From Nonomuraea typhae (lineage in GTDB: Bacteria; Actinomycetota; Actinomycetes; Streptosporangiales; Streptosporangiaceae): DNA of 64,000 nucleotides. This document shows positions 33,613 through 41,232 of this stretch, in pieces. A program made the translations under genes and the position numbers. The notes under the pieces are model-generated. The model made no database searches. It was not told the origin of the DNA and saw only the letters and a list, made by a program, of their open reading frames with translations. Location of the stretch: NCBI RefSeq assembly GCF_009760925.1, contig NZ_VRLV01000007.1, forward strand, positions 186,001-250,000, in the 5' to 3' direction. Within the stretch, counting starts at the first letter, position 1. Each line of letters opens with the position of its first letter.

Positions 33613-33681
33613 TAATATCGCGATGTCGTGCTCGAGGCACACGATATGTCGCGTCGGGCGGCATGGTCAAGATATATCGCG
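33613..33681. promoter_or_regulatory. Cluster of ATCGCG-type sites upstream of the monooxygenase
   Basis: Three related sites: ATCGCGAT palindrome (33617-33624), GATATGTCGCG (33643-33653) and GATATATCGCG (33671-33681), in the region where the monooxygenase promoter should be. They look like direct repeats of one operator half-site. The regulator is not in the immediate neighbourhood. Confidence 0.4.
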
Positions 33682-33860
33682 TTTCTGGCTGGTTTGGTCC
33701 GGCGGAGCCGCGCCACCGCCGTGCGGCTCTGACTGTTTTGTACGGCGGAGCCGTGCCGGCCGCCACCCGCCGTACGTGGCCGGGGCCTGTCCAGGGGAAC
33801 GCATACGGCCTCGGGTGCGGGGTCGGCCGCCGTTACGAGATCCGCGTGCAGGTCACGTGG

Positions 33861-34433
33861 TCAGAAGCTCGGAACCGAAGCCGGGTCGGTCGGGGAACCG
33901 GGCTGGGGAGCACCGCCCTGCGGGAAACCGCCCTGCGGTGACCCGCCCTGGGGGCTGCCTCCGGCAGGCGACCCGCCCTGGGGGCTGCCTCCGGCAGGCG
34001 ACCCGCCCTGCGGGCTGCCTCCGACGGGCGACCCGCTCTGCGGGCTGCCCCCAACAGGGGAGCCGCCCTGCGGCAACCCGCCCTGCGGGGTGCCCGTCTG
34101 CGGCGTCCCATTCTGCGGAAACGCACCCTGAGGCGACCCATCTTGCGGTAACCCGCCCTGAGGCGACCCGCCTTGCGGAAACGCGCCCTGAGGCGACCCG
34201 CCCAATGGCGTCCCGTTCTGCGGCGGCTGCAGCGACCCGTCCTGTGGTACCCCGGTGCCCGGCACCCCGCCGCCCGGATCCCCAGGGGACACGCTGGTCA
34301 ACACGTCAGCCGGTGACGTGGAGCTCACGCTGGTGGTTGCCGTGAACACCTGGAGCAGCGCCAGGGTCGCACTTGCCATGAGTGCCAGCGCAAAGGCTCC
34401 GATGACGATCGGAACCGCCAGGGGAGTCCGCAT
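33861..34433 (-). CDS. Membrane-anchored Pro/Gly/Gln/Ser-repeat protein
   Basis: 190 residues. One N-terminal hydrophobic segment (about 8-32, IVIGAFALALMASATLALLQV) with a short basic lead, then a low-complexity tail from residue 50 to the end built of PQGGSP/PVGGSP/PQNGTP hexapeptide units, more than 15 copies. Probably anchored with the tail outside the membrane, or signal-anchored wall protein. No LPXTG motif. The DNA holds matching ~30-bp tandem repeats, so copy number may vary between strains. Confidence 0.7.
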   Translation of the reverse strand: MRTPLAVPIVIGAFALALMASATLALLQVFTATTSVSSTSPADVLTSVSPGDPGGGVPGTGVPQDGSLQPPQNGTPLGGSPQGAFPQGGSPQGGLPQDGSPQGAFPQNGTPQTGTPQGGLPQGGSPVGGSPQSGSPVGGSPQGGSPAGGSPQGGSPAGGSPQGGSPQGGFPQGGAPQPGSPTDPASVPSF

Positions 34434-34478
34434 TCGCGATTTCTAGCACGCCCAGCCCGCAGAGAAAAGTCCGCGAAG

Positions 34479-34769
34479 TCACCCCAGATGACGTTCGAGC
34501 GATTCGACCTTACTCGTCATCCCGTCCTGAACCCCTTCCCGGATGTCGCCCTTGAGGACGATGCTGACCCGGGGTGCGACCTCCCGGACGGCGTCCACCG
34601 CCCGCTTGATCACGTCCATCACCTCGTCCCATTCGCCCTCGATCGTGGTGAACATGGCGTCCGTCCGGTTGGGCAGCCCGCTCTCCCTGACGACCTTGAC
34701 CGCCCTGGCCACCGGCTCGGCGACTCCTTCGCCGACGCCCAAGGGGGTGATGGAGAATGCGACGATCAC
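34479..34769 (-). CDS. MTH1187/YqgV-family thiamine-binding protein
   Basis: 96 residues from GTG at 34769 with GGAGG seven bases upstream. Begins VIVAFSITPLGVGEGVAEPVARAV and continues MFTTIEGEWDEVMDVIKRAVDAV, typical of this ferredoxin-like-fold family (UPF0045), members of which bind thiamine or related small molecules. Cytoplasmic, likely homotetramer. It starts divergent to the NmrA-like gene. Confidence 0.88.
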   Translation of the reverse strand: MIVAFSITPLGVGEGVAEPVARAVKVVRESGLPNRTDAMFTTIEGEWDEVMDVIKRAVDAVREVAPRVSIVLKGDIREGVQDGMTSKVESLERHLG

Positions 34770-34893
34770 TGGCCAACCTCCCGCGAATCCTGGATGGCTC
34801 CCGATCTTAGCGAGCGCCCTCTGCCCGTTCACACCCCTATGCCGAACGAGGTAATAGTGAACTACTTCAGTATATCGGCAGAGGGGAAGAGCC

Positions 34894-35535
34894 ATGAGCA
34901 AGACCATCCTGGTCACCGGAGCGACGGGAAACCAGGGCGGCGCGGTCGCGGACGCGCTGCTGGAAGAGCCGGGGCACTGGCGGGTGCGCGCCCTCACCCG
35001 TGACCCGGGGAGCGCGGCGGCCAGGGCGCTGGCCGCCCGCGGCGCCGAGGTCGTGGGCGGCGACCTGGCCGACGCCGCCAGCCTGCGCGCGGCCCTGCGC
35101 GCCGGCGGCCTGCCGTACACCTTCTTGAGACCGACGACGTTCACGGACGTCTTCGTGATGCGGGGCGCGGCCGTGGGGCTGGGGATGATGGCGGCGGTGC
35201 TGGGCCGGGACAAGACGCTGCAGATGATCGCCACGCGGGACATCGGCGTCTTCGCCCGGATGGCCTTCGCGGGACGCTTTCCTGAACAGGCGCTGGAGCT
35301 GGCGGGGGACGAGCTGACCGTGCCGCAGATCGCGGCCAGGACCGGCCGTCGCTACGTCAGGATGCCGAGGGCGCTGCTCAGGGCGATGGGAGCGGAAAGC
35401 CGGATGTTGTTCTGGTTCGGGGAGTCCGGGTACGCGGCCGACATCGTCGCGCTCAAGGAGCTGCACCCGGGCCTGCTCACCCTGGAGGGGTGGCTGAAGA
35501 GCCGCGGCGTGGACGGCGCCGCGGCTCTGTCATAG
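34894..35535 (+). CDS. NmrA-like NAD(P)-binding protein, shortened
   Basis: 213 residues; usual members are about 280-300. N-terminal ILVTGATGNQGGAVADALL (GxxGxxG) and LTRDPGS are intact. At residues 68-72 the sequence goes directly from SLRAALRA to GGLPYTFLRPTTF, whereas the full-length relatives have some 70-80 residues between (the strand with Ser/Tyr-side residues and VYSSV). The frame stays open, so this looks like an in-frame internal deletion. The product may still bind nucleotide but is probably not a normal reductase. Confidence 0.8.
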   Translation: MSKTILVTGATGNQGGAVADALLEEPGHWRVRALTRDPGSAAARALAARGAEVVGGDLADAASLRAALRAGGLPYTFLRPTTFTDVFVMRGAAVGLGMMAAVLGRDKTLQMIATRDIGVFARMAFAGRFPEQALELAGDELTVPQIAARTGRRYVRMPRALLRAMGAESRMLFWFGESGYAADIVALKELHPGLLTLEGWLKSRGVDGAAALS

Positions 35536-35541
35536 ATCTGC

Positions 35542-35862
35542 TCAGTGGTCGTGCTCGTGCTCGTCCTCATCCTCGCTGAGGCCGTCGGACGGCTCCACGC
35601 CGAGGACGGCCTCACGCGGCTCGACCTCGTCGATGTGCTGGACGAGCGAGAGCACGTGGTCGGGTTCGATCAGCCACTGCAGCGCGGTCGCGCCCGTCTC
35701 GTCGGTCGTGACCAGCTCGGCCTGCTCCTTGCGCTCCTCATCGGTGAGGTCGGCGTCAGGGTGCCGGATCTCGCCCAGCGCCGCGGCCTGCAGCGCGTCG
35801 ACGTCGAGCACCTCGACGGTCAGCTCGACCGTGAGGCGCAGGAACTTACCTTCATCACTCAT
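35542..35862 (-). CDS. Small acidic hypothetical protein
   Basis: 106 residues from ATG. The first 85 residues form an ordinary acidic alpha/beta-like stretch (KFLRLTVELTVEVLDVDALQAAAL); the last 15 are a His/Glu/Asp tail (EDEDEHEHDH), which could bind divalent metal. Family not recognised. Lies convergent to the NmrA-like gene and upstream of none. Confidence 0.6.
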   Translation of the reverse strand: MSDEGKFLRLTVELTVEVLDVDALQAAALGEIRHPDADLTDEERKEQAELVTTDETGATALQWLIEPDHVLSLVQHIDEVEPREAVLGVEPSDGLSEDEDEHEHDH

Positions 35863-35879
35863 GCAGCAGACTCTACGGG

Positions 35880-36500
35880 TTACAGGCGGATCAGGCGCCG
35901 CTCCACCGCACAGCGGACCGCGGCGGTTCTGCTGTCGACGCCCAGCTTGTCGTAGACGTGGGCGAGATGTGTCTTGACGGTCGCCTCGCTGATGAACATC
36001 GCCTTGCTGATCTCGCGGTTGGACTTCCCGGCCGCGAGAAGCTCCAGGATCTCGATCTCCCGCTGGCTCAGCGCGAGCTGGGGGCTGCGGAAGCGCTGCG
36101 CCAGCCGGGAGGCGACCGGCGGCGACAGCGCGGTCTCGCCCGCGGCGGCGGTGCGCAGCGCGGCGAACAGCTCCTCGGGCGGCGACTCCTTGAGGAGGTA
36201 GCCGACGGCCCCGGCCTCCAGCGCGCGCAGGATGTCGGCGTCGGAGTCGTAGGTGGTCAGCACGACGACCTTGGGCGCGCCGGGCTGGGCGGAGATCTGC
36301 CGGGTGGCTTCCAGGCCGTCGATGCCCTCACCCATCTGCAGGTCCATGAGCACCAGGTCGGGAGCGAGGTAGGCGCTCTGCCTGACCGCCTCCTCGCCGC
36401 TGGCCGCCTCGCCGGCGACGGTGAAGTCCTCCTGCGCCGAGAGCATCGCGGCCAGTCCGGCCCGCACCACGGGGTGGTCGTCGACCAGTAGAATTCTCAT
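35880..36500 (-). CDS. NarL/FixJ-family response regulator
   Basis: 206 residues from ATG at 36500, overlapping the stop of the kinase gene. Receiver with D7-D8, phospho-acceptor D53 in VLMDLQMGEG, T and K positions (VVLTTYDSD; YLLKESPPE), then LuxR helix-turn-helix at about 140-200 (LSQREIEILELLAAGKSNREISKAMF). Cognate of the kinase at 36497-37648. Target genes unknown. Confidence 0.94.
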   Translation of the reverse strand: MRILLVDDHPVVRAGLAAMLSAQEDFTVAGEAASGEEAVRQSAYLAPDLVLMDLQMGEGIDGLEATRQISAQPGAPKVVVLTTYDSDADILRALEAGAVGYLLKESPPEELFAALRTAAAGETALSPPVASRLAQRFRSPQLALSQREIEILELLAAGKSNREISKAMFISEATVKTHLAHVYDKLGVDSRTAAVRCAVERRLIRL

Positions 36501-37648
36501 GCGAACACCTTGACCGCGACGACGGTGCCCTCGCCGGGCGCGCTGTCCACGGTGGCGGTGCCGCCCAGCGCCTGGGCCCGCTGGCGGATGGCCCGCAGGC
36601 CGTAGCCGCGTTCGTGGCACGATCGCACCCGGCCCGGGTCGAAGCCGATGCCGTCGTCCATGACGTCCAGGGTGATGGTGTCGGGCAGGTAGGTGAGCGT
36701 GACCACGACGTGGTCGGCGTGGGCGTGCTGGGCGGCGTTGGCCAGCGCCCCCTGCGCGATGCGCAGAAGCTCGCCCTCGACGGCGTCGTCGAGCATGCGC
36801 GGCACGCCCTCGACCCGCACCGGCACGCCGCCGGCCACCTTGCGCAGCGCCTCGGGCAGCGAGCGCTCGTCGAGCGCGGGCGGGGCCAGGTCGCGCACGA
36901 AGCGCCTGGCCTCGGCGAGGTTCTCGCGGGCGGCCAGCGCGGCCTGCCGTACGTGGGCGCGGGCCTTGTCAGGGGCGGTGTCCCACTCCTGGTCGGCCGC
37001 GTTCAGCAGCATGTGCATGCTGGAAAGGCCCTGGGCCAGCGTGTCGTGGATCTCGCGCGAGAGTCGTACCCGCTCTTGCAGCACGCCCGCGGCCCGCTCG
37101 GACTCGGCCAGCTCTTCCCTGGCGCGCATGAGGTCCTCGATGAGCTCCTGCCTGCGCACGTTCTCGTGATGGAGGCGGCGGTAGTTGAACATGCTCATCA
37201 TAGCGATCGCAATCGGGGCGATGAGGGGCGCGGGGTCCCAGTTGGTGCGTGCGTGGAACTCGCCGACGACGGCCGCGACCGCCGCTAGATAGCCCACCAC
37301 GGGTACGGCCAGCCGCATCGGCAGCACGATCAGCACGAGGAAGAACAGGGGAATGGCCGACCAGCTGAAACAGGGGGTGGTGAGGGTGAGCGGCGTCCAG
37401 GCCACGATCATCGCGGCCACCCAGGCGTTCTGCTGCCATCCCGGCCTGGCCCACGCCACCCCTCCGGCGTACAGGGAGCAGAAGGCGGCCACGGCGACGA
37501 GCCGGATGGCGTCGAGCTGTGAGAAGCCGCCTCCGTAGGAGAGCATGCGCACGGTGCAGGCCGCCAGCGTCAGGTAGAAGCCCAGGTGGACGACCCGGGG
37601 GAACCCTTCCTCGAAGGTCATCGGCCGGCGAAGGGAAAGCACGCTCAT
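36497..37648 (-). CDS. NarL-partner sensor histidine kinase
   Basis: 383 residues. Five or six membrane segments between about 18 and 150, coiled region 165-195, then HisKA_3 with His201 in LSREIHDTLAQGLSS and an HATPase domain with the N-box ANAAQHAHAD and DDGIGFDPG. ATG start; the stop overlaps the response regulator start, so the pair is co-translated. Membrane-bound sensor; signal unknown. Confidence 0.94.
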   Translation of the reverse strand: MSVLSLRRPMTFEEGFPRVVHLGFYLTLAACTVRMLSYGGGFSQLDAIRLVAVAAFCSLYAGGVAWARPGWQQNAWVAAMIVAWTPLTLTTPCFSWSAIPLFFLVLIVLPMRLAVPVVGYLAAVAAVVGEFHARTNWDPAPLIAPIAIAMMSMFNYRRLHHENVRRQELIEDLMRAREELAESERAAGVLQERVRLSREIHDTLAQGLSSMHMLLNAADQEWDTAPDKARAHVRQAALAARENLAEARRFVRDLAPPALDERSLPEALRKVAGGVPVRVEGVPRMLDDAVEGELLRIAQGALANAAQHAHADHVVVTLTYLPDTITLDVMDDGIGFDPGRVRSCHERGYGLRAIRQRAQALGGTATVDSAPGEGTVVAVKVFA

Positions 37649-37775
37649 CCCTTCTTGGTACCAGGGACGGCAGGTGGCTGAATCATCCTTTTGGATGAGC
37701 GCGGACCACCCATGCGCCCGACCCGGCCGTCTAGCAGGTCGGACAGGCTTGACTCGACCAGAAAGGAGACTTCAC

Positions 37776-38198
37776 ATGATCGACCAGATCCGGCCGTACA
37801 CGCTGCTGATCGGCCGCGTCGTCCTCGGGGCCGTCTTCCTCGTGCACGGGCTGCAGAAGTTCACGGGTGGAATCGCGGGCACGACCGCCTTCTTCGAGAA
37901 GATCGGCGTCCCGCTGCCGGGGGTGGCCGCGCCGGTGGTCGCGGTCCTGGAGGTCGGGGGCGGCATCGCCCTCATCCTCGGCGCGGCGCTGCCCATCGTG
38001 GGTGTGCTGCTCGCCGTGGACATGATCGGGGCGCTGCTCCTGGTCCACCTGCCGAACGGTTTCCTCGTCTCCGACGGCGGCTACGAGTTCGTCGTCACGC
38101 TGGCCGCGTTCAGCCTGGTGATCGGGTTCAGCGACGGGGGCGCGCTGGCCGTGGACAGCGTCTGGCGGCGCAAGCGCGCCCTGTCGCCGGTGCGTTAG
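37776..38198 (+). CDS. DoxX-family membrane protein
   Basis: 140 residues from ATG at 37776 after an AAGGAGA site. Four membrane segments (about 8-26, 45-65, 70-90, 105-125); the DoxX signature GRVVLGAVFLVHGLQKF and an internal GGGIALILG are present. DoxX relatives are thought to act in redox or sulfur-linked membrane functions. Its stop overlaps the ung stop codon by 4 bases on the other strand. Confidence 0.85.
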   Translation: MIDQIRPYTLLIGRVVLGAVFLVHGLQKFTGGIAGTTAFFEKIGVPLPGVAAPVVAVLEVGGGIALILGAALPIVGVLLAVDMIGALLLVHLPNGFLVSDGGYEFVVTLAAFSLVIGFSDGGALAVDSVWRRKRALSPVR

Positions 38199-38872
38199 GG
38201 GAGCTTCCACTCCACGGGTGTGGCGCCCTGCTGGGTGAGCAGCTCGTTGGCCCGGCTGAACGGCCGAGAGCCGAAGAAGCCGCTGCGCGCCGACAAAGGC
38301 GAGGGATGCGCGGATTCGATGCGCGGCACGCTCCCCAGCATCGGGGCCAGGTTGCGGGCGTCACGACCCCACAGAATGGCCACCATGGGCTTGTTCCGCG
38401 CCACCAGCGCGCGGATGGCCTGCTCGGTGACCTCCTCCCAGCCCTTGCCGCGGTGGGAGGCGGGCTTGCCCGGCATGACGGTCAGGACCCTGTTGAGCAG
38501 GAGCACACCCTGCTCCGCCCACGGCGTGAGGTCGCCGTTGGCCGGCCGCGGCAGGCCGAGGTCGCTCTCCATCTCCTTGTAGATGTTGAGCAGGCTGCCC
38601 GGCAGCGGCCGCACGTCGGCGGCGACCGAGAAGGACAGGCCGATGGGGTGCCCCGGGGTGGGGTAGGGGTCCTGGCCCACGATCAGCACCTTGACGCCGT
38701 CGAAGGGCTGGTTGAACGCGCGCAGCACGTGCGCGCCCGCGGGGAGGTACTGCCGGCCTTCGGCGATCTCCTTGCGGAGGAACTCGCCCATGGCGGAGAT
38801 CCGCTCGGACACGGGCTCCAGAGCCTGGGCCCATCCGGCTTCGACGACTTCGTTCAGGGGGCGACCTGTCAT
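38195..38872 (-). CDS. ung: Uracil-DNA glycosylase
   Basis: 225 residues, family 1 UNG. ATG at 38872 gives MTGRPLNEVVEAGW. Water-activating motif GQDPYP with Asp68, and HPSPLSA with the catalytic His late in the protein. Removes uracil from DNA as the first step of base-excision repair. An in-frame start at 38926 is possible but would reach into the upstream terminator region. Follows the sugar-importer operon, separated by a strong hairpin. Confidence 0.95.
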   Translation of the reverse strand: MTGRPLNEVVEAGWAQALEPVSERISAMGEFLRKEIAEGRQYLPAGAHVLRAFNQPFDGVKVLIVGQDPYPTPGHPIGLSFSVAADVRPLPGSLLNIYKEMESDLGLPRPANGDLTPWAEQGVLLLNRVLTVMPGKPASHRGKGWEEVTEQAIRALVARNKPMVAILWGRDARNLAPMLGSVPRIESAHPSPLSARSGFFGSRPFSRANELLTQQGATPVEWKLP

Positions 38873-38892
38873 GGCCGTTGAGCCTAGCCAGC

Positions 38893-38937
38893 TTCGGTAC
38901 GGCTTGCGCCGCAAACGCGAGCGCAAGCCGTACCGAA
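38893..38937 (-). terminator. 17-bp perfect hairpin after the sugar-importer operon
   Basis: Arms TTCGGTACGGCTTGCGC (38893-38909) and its exact complement (38921-38937) with an 11-base loop. It lies just after the stop of the last permease gene (38945), reading leftward. No T-run but one of the strongest stems in the window. Confidence 0.85.
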
Positions 38938-38944
38938 AAGATCA

Positions 38945-39850
38945 CTATTTAACGGATCCGGCCATCATGCCCTGCACGAAGTAGCGCTGGAAGGCGAAGA
39001 ACAGGATCAGCGGGATGATCAGCGACAGGAACGCGCCCGACGAGAGGATGTCGATGTTGTTCCCGAACTGCCGGGTCTGCGACTGAAGCGCCTTCGTCAT
39101 CGGCTGTGACTCCGTGTCGGCGAAGACCAGGGCGATGAGCAGGTCGTTCCAGACCCACAGGAACTGGAAGATGCCCAGCGAGGCGATGGCCGGCTTGCCC
39201 AGCGGGAAGACGACGCTGACGAAGATCTTCCACTCCGGCGCCCCGTCCATGCGGGCGGCCTCCAGCAGCGAGGCCGGGATCCCGACGAAGAAGTTGCGCA
39301 GCAGGAAGATCGCGAACGGCAGGCCGAACGCCACGTGGAACAGCACCACGCTGGGGATCGAGCCGAACATCCCGGGGATGTTGCCGTAAAGGGCGGCGAT
39401 CGGGATCAGCGCGATCTGAACCGGCACGATGAGCAGTCCGACCACGATCAGGAACAGCAGGTCGCGGCCCGGGAACTCCATCCACGCGAAGGCGTAGGCG
39501 GCCATCGCCGCGATGCCGATGACCAGCACCGTGGTCGGCACCGTGATGGCGATGGTGTTCCAGAACGAGGCGGTGAACCCGGAGGACAGCAGGTTCGCGT
39601 AGTTGGACAGCGTGAGCTCGGCGGGCTTGGTGAAGACCGTCCACCAGCCCTCGGCGTTGTTGACCGCCACGGAACGCAGCGAGGCGACGAGCAGCCCGAG
39701 CGTGGGCACCAGCCAGAAGATGCCGATCAGCACCATCAGAACCTGGACAACGCCCCCGCCGAGCCTGTCCACGATCTTGCTGAGCACACCACGCTTCGGG
39801 GCGCCCGCCTCCAGCCCGCGCTCGACCGCGGGAGCTGTTGCCGTCGCCAT
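38945..39850 (-). CDS. Carbohydrate ABC transporter permease (MalG/AglG-type)
   Basis: 301 residues, six membrane segments. EAA loop ASLLEAARMDGAPEWKIFVSVVFPLGKP; the late segment LGIFQFLWVWNDLLIALVF and QRYFVQGMMAGSVK at the C-terminus are the usual MalG features. ATG one base before the end of the upstream permease stop. Forms the channel with the larger permease; the ATPase is not encoded here and is probably the shared MsiK-type ATPase elsewhere. Confidence 0.95.
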   Translation of the reverse strand: MATATAPAVERGLEAGAPKRGVLSKIVDRLGGGVVQVLMVLIGIFWLVPTLGLLVASLRSVAVNNAEGWWTVFTKPAELTLSNYANLLSSGFTASFWNTIAITVPTTVLVIGIAAMAAYAFAWMEFPGRDLLFLIVVGLLIVPVQIALIPIAALYGNIPGMFGSIPSVVLFHVAFGLPFAIFLLRNFFVGIPASLLEAARMDGAPEWKIFVSVVFPLGKPAIASLGIFQFLWVWNDLLIALVFADTESQPMTKALQSQTRQFGNNIDILSSGAFLSLIIPLILFFAFQRYFVQGMMAGSVK

Positions 39851-41220
39851 CAGTTCTCTCCCCTTCTGAATCGGCGGACATTCATGATCATGAAGGGGAG
39901 GACCAGCACGAGCAGGAAGATGGCCAGCGCGCTGCCCATCCCCTGGTTGTTCGCGCCGAACGCCACGCGCCACATCTCCAGCGCGATCACGTTCGCCTGT
40001 GGCTGCACCGACGCCGGGGCGATGATGAAGACCAGGTCGAACACCTTCAGCGTGTTGATGATCATCGTCACGAAGACGACCAGCAACACCGGTGAGAGCA
40101 GCGGGATGGTGATCCGGCGGAACACCTGCCACTCGGTGGCCCCGTCGATGCGGGCGGCCTCCAGCGCGTCCCGTGGAATGGCCGCCAGCCCGGCCGAGAT
40201 CAGCACCATCGCGAACCCGGCCCACACCCAGACGAAGGCGAAGATGATCGCGGGTGTGATGAGCGCCTCGCCCAGCCAGTTCAGCCCCCGATAGGGCGCG
40301 GTGAAGTTCGACTGCGGCAGCCGTACCTCATAGGAGCCCGCGGCCAGTCCGTCGAAGCGGAAGGACCCGTCGGCCTCCGTGGTGGCCGTCGCGGCGACCT
40401 TGCCGTTGCTGACCGCCTCGACGGTCATGCCCGGCAGGCCCTTCTCCTGGGGGTCGACCACGCCGCTCGTGCCCTTGCCGCCCGGGGTGAAGTCGAACCA
40501 GATGACTCCGCTCAGCCCGCCGGGCTGAGGGGTGGCCGCAGCCGGGGCGGCGGCGGTCGGCAGGGTGCCGGCCTTGATGCCGACCAGCGGGATGAGCACC
40601 GGCCGGCCCGCCTGGGCGGGCTGCTTGGTGGCCACGCCGCCGTCCTTGGCCTGGACCGGGGAGGCGTCGCCCTCGCGGGGGCGGGCGTCCGGGTAGCCCT
40701 GGCTGGCGGAGAACGTGTCGTGCACGGTCGTGAGCACGGCGTTGGCCAGGCCCTTGTCGGGGTCCTGCTCGTAGACCAGGCGGAAGATGACGCCGGCGGC
40801 CATCAGCGAGACGGCCATCGGCATGAAGACGATCAGCTTGAACGCCGTCGACCACCTGATGCGCTCGGTGAGCACCGCGAACAGCAGGCCGAGCACGGTG
40901 ACCAGCAGCGGCGCGACGACCACCCAGATCAGGTTGTTCCTGACGGTCACCAGCGTGCCGCGGTCGGTGAAGATCGCGGTGAAGTTGTCCACGCCCACGA
41001 ACGTGGTTCCCGCGGCGTCGAAGAGGCTGCGGAAGATCGAATAGAGGATGGGGTATACGGCCCAGATGCCCAGCAGGAGCGCCGCCGGCAGCACGAAGAA
41101 GTAGGCGATGATCGGAGAAGGGCCGAGGCGGTACTTCTTCGTCTTCTGGGGGGTGTCGGCCCGTGGGGAGGCGGTCCCGCCCTCCGGCGGGACCTGCGGG
41201 CCGTTCAACCGTTCGGTCAC
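39850..41220 (-). CDS. Carbohydrate ABC transporter permease (MalF/AglF-type) with extracellular Ig-like insertion
   Basis: 456 residues; a normal MalF/AglF-like permease of this type is about 290-340. Membrane segments near 37-60, 97-117, 126-150, 318-345, 372-400 and 428-448; EAA loop DALEAARIDGATEWQVF (351-367). Between TM3 and TM4, outside the membrane, lies about 150 residues of insertion (165-312): a Pro/Ala-rich part and a domain at 234-302 with GLPGMTVEAVSNGK and TEADGSFRFDGLAAGSYEVRL, the pattern of Cna B/SdrD_B-like or carboxypeptidase-regulatory beta-sandwich domains. It may contact the binding proteins or the wall. Confidence 0.93.
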   Translation of the reverse strand: MTERLNGPQVPPEGGTASPRADTPQKTKKYRLGPSPIIAYFFVLPAALLLGIWAVYPILYSIFRSLFDAAGTTFVGVDNFTAIFTDRGTLVTVRNNLIWVVVAPLLVTVLGLLFAVLTERIRWSTAFKLIVFMPMAVSLMAAGVIFRLVYEQDPDKGLANAVLTTVHDTFSASQGYPDARPREGDASPVQAKDGGVATKQPAQAGRPVLIPLVGIKAGTLPTAAAPAAATPQPGGLSGVIWFDFTPGGKGTSGVVDPQEKGLPGMTVEAVSNGKVAATATTEADGSFRFDGLAAGSYEVRLPQSNFTAPYRGLNWLGEALITPAIIFAFVWVWAGFAMVLISAGLAAIPRDALEAARIDGATEWQVFRRITIPLLSPVLLVVFVTMIINTLKVFDLVFIIAPASVQPQANVIALEMWRVAFGANNQGMGSALAIFLLVLVLPFMIMNVRRFRRGEN

Positions 41221-41232
41221 GGCCTAACCTCT

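Noticed and set aside
37683..37698. TCATCC-TTTT-GGATGA hairpin upstream of the kinase gene
   Set aside because: Short stem and chance-level; could be an operator but nothing else supports it.
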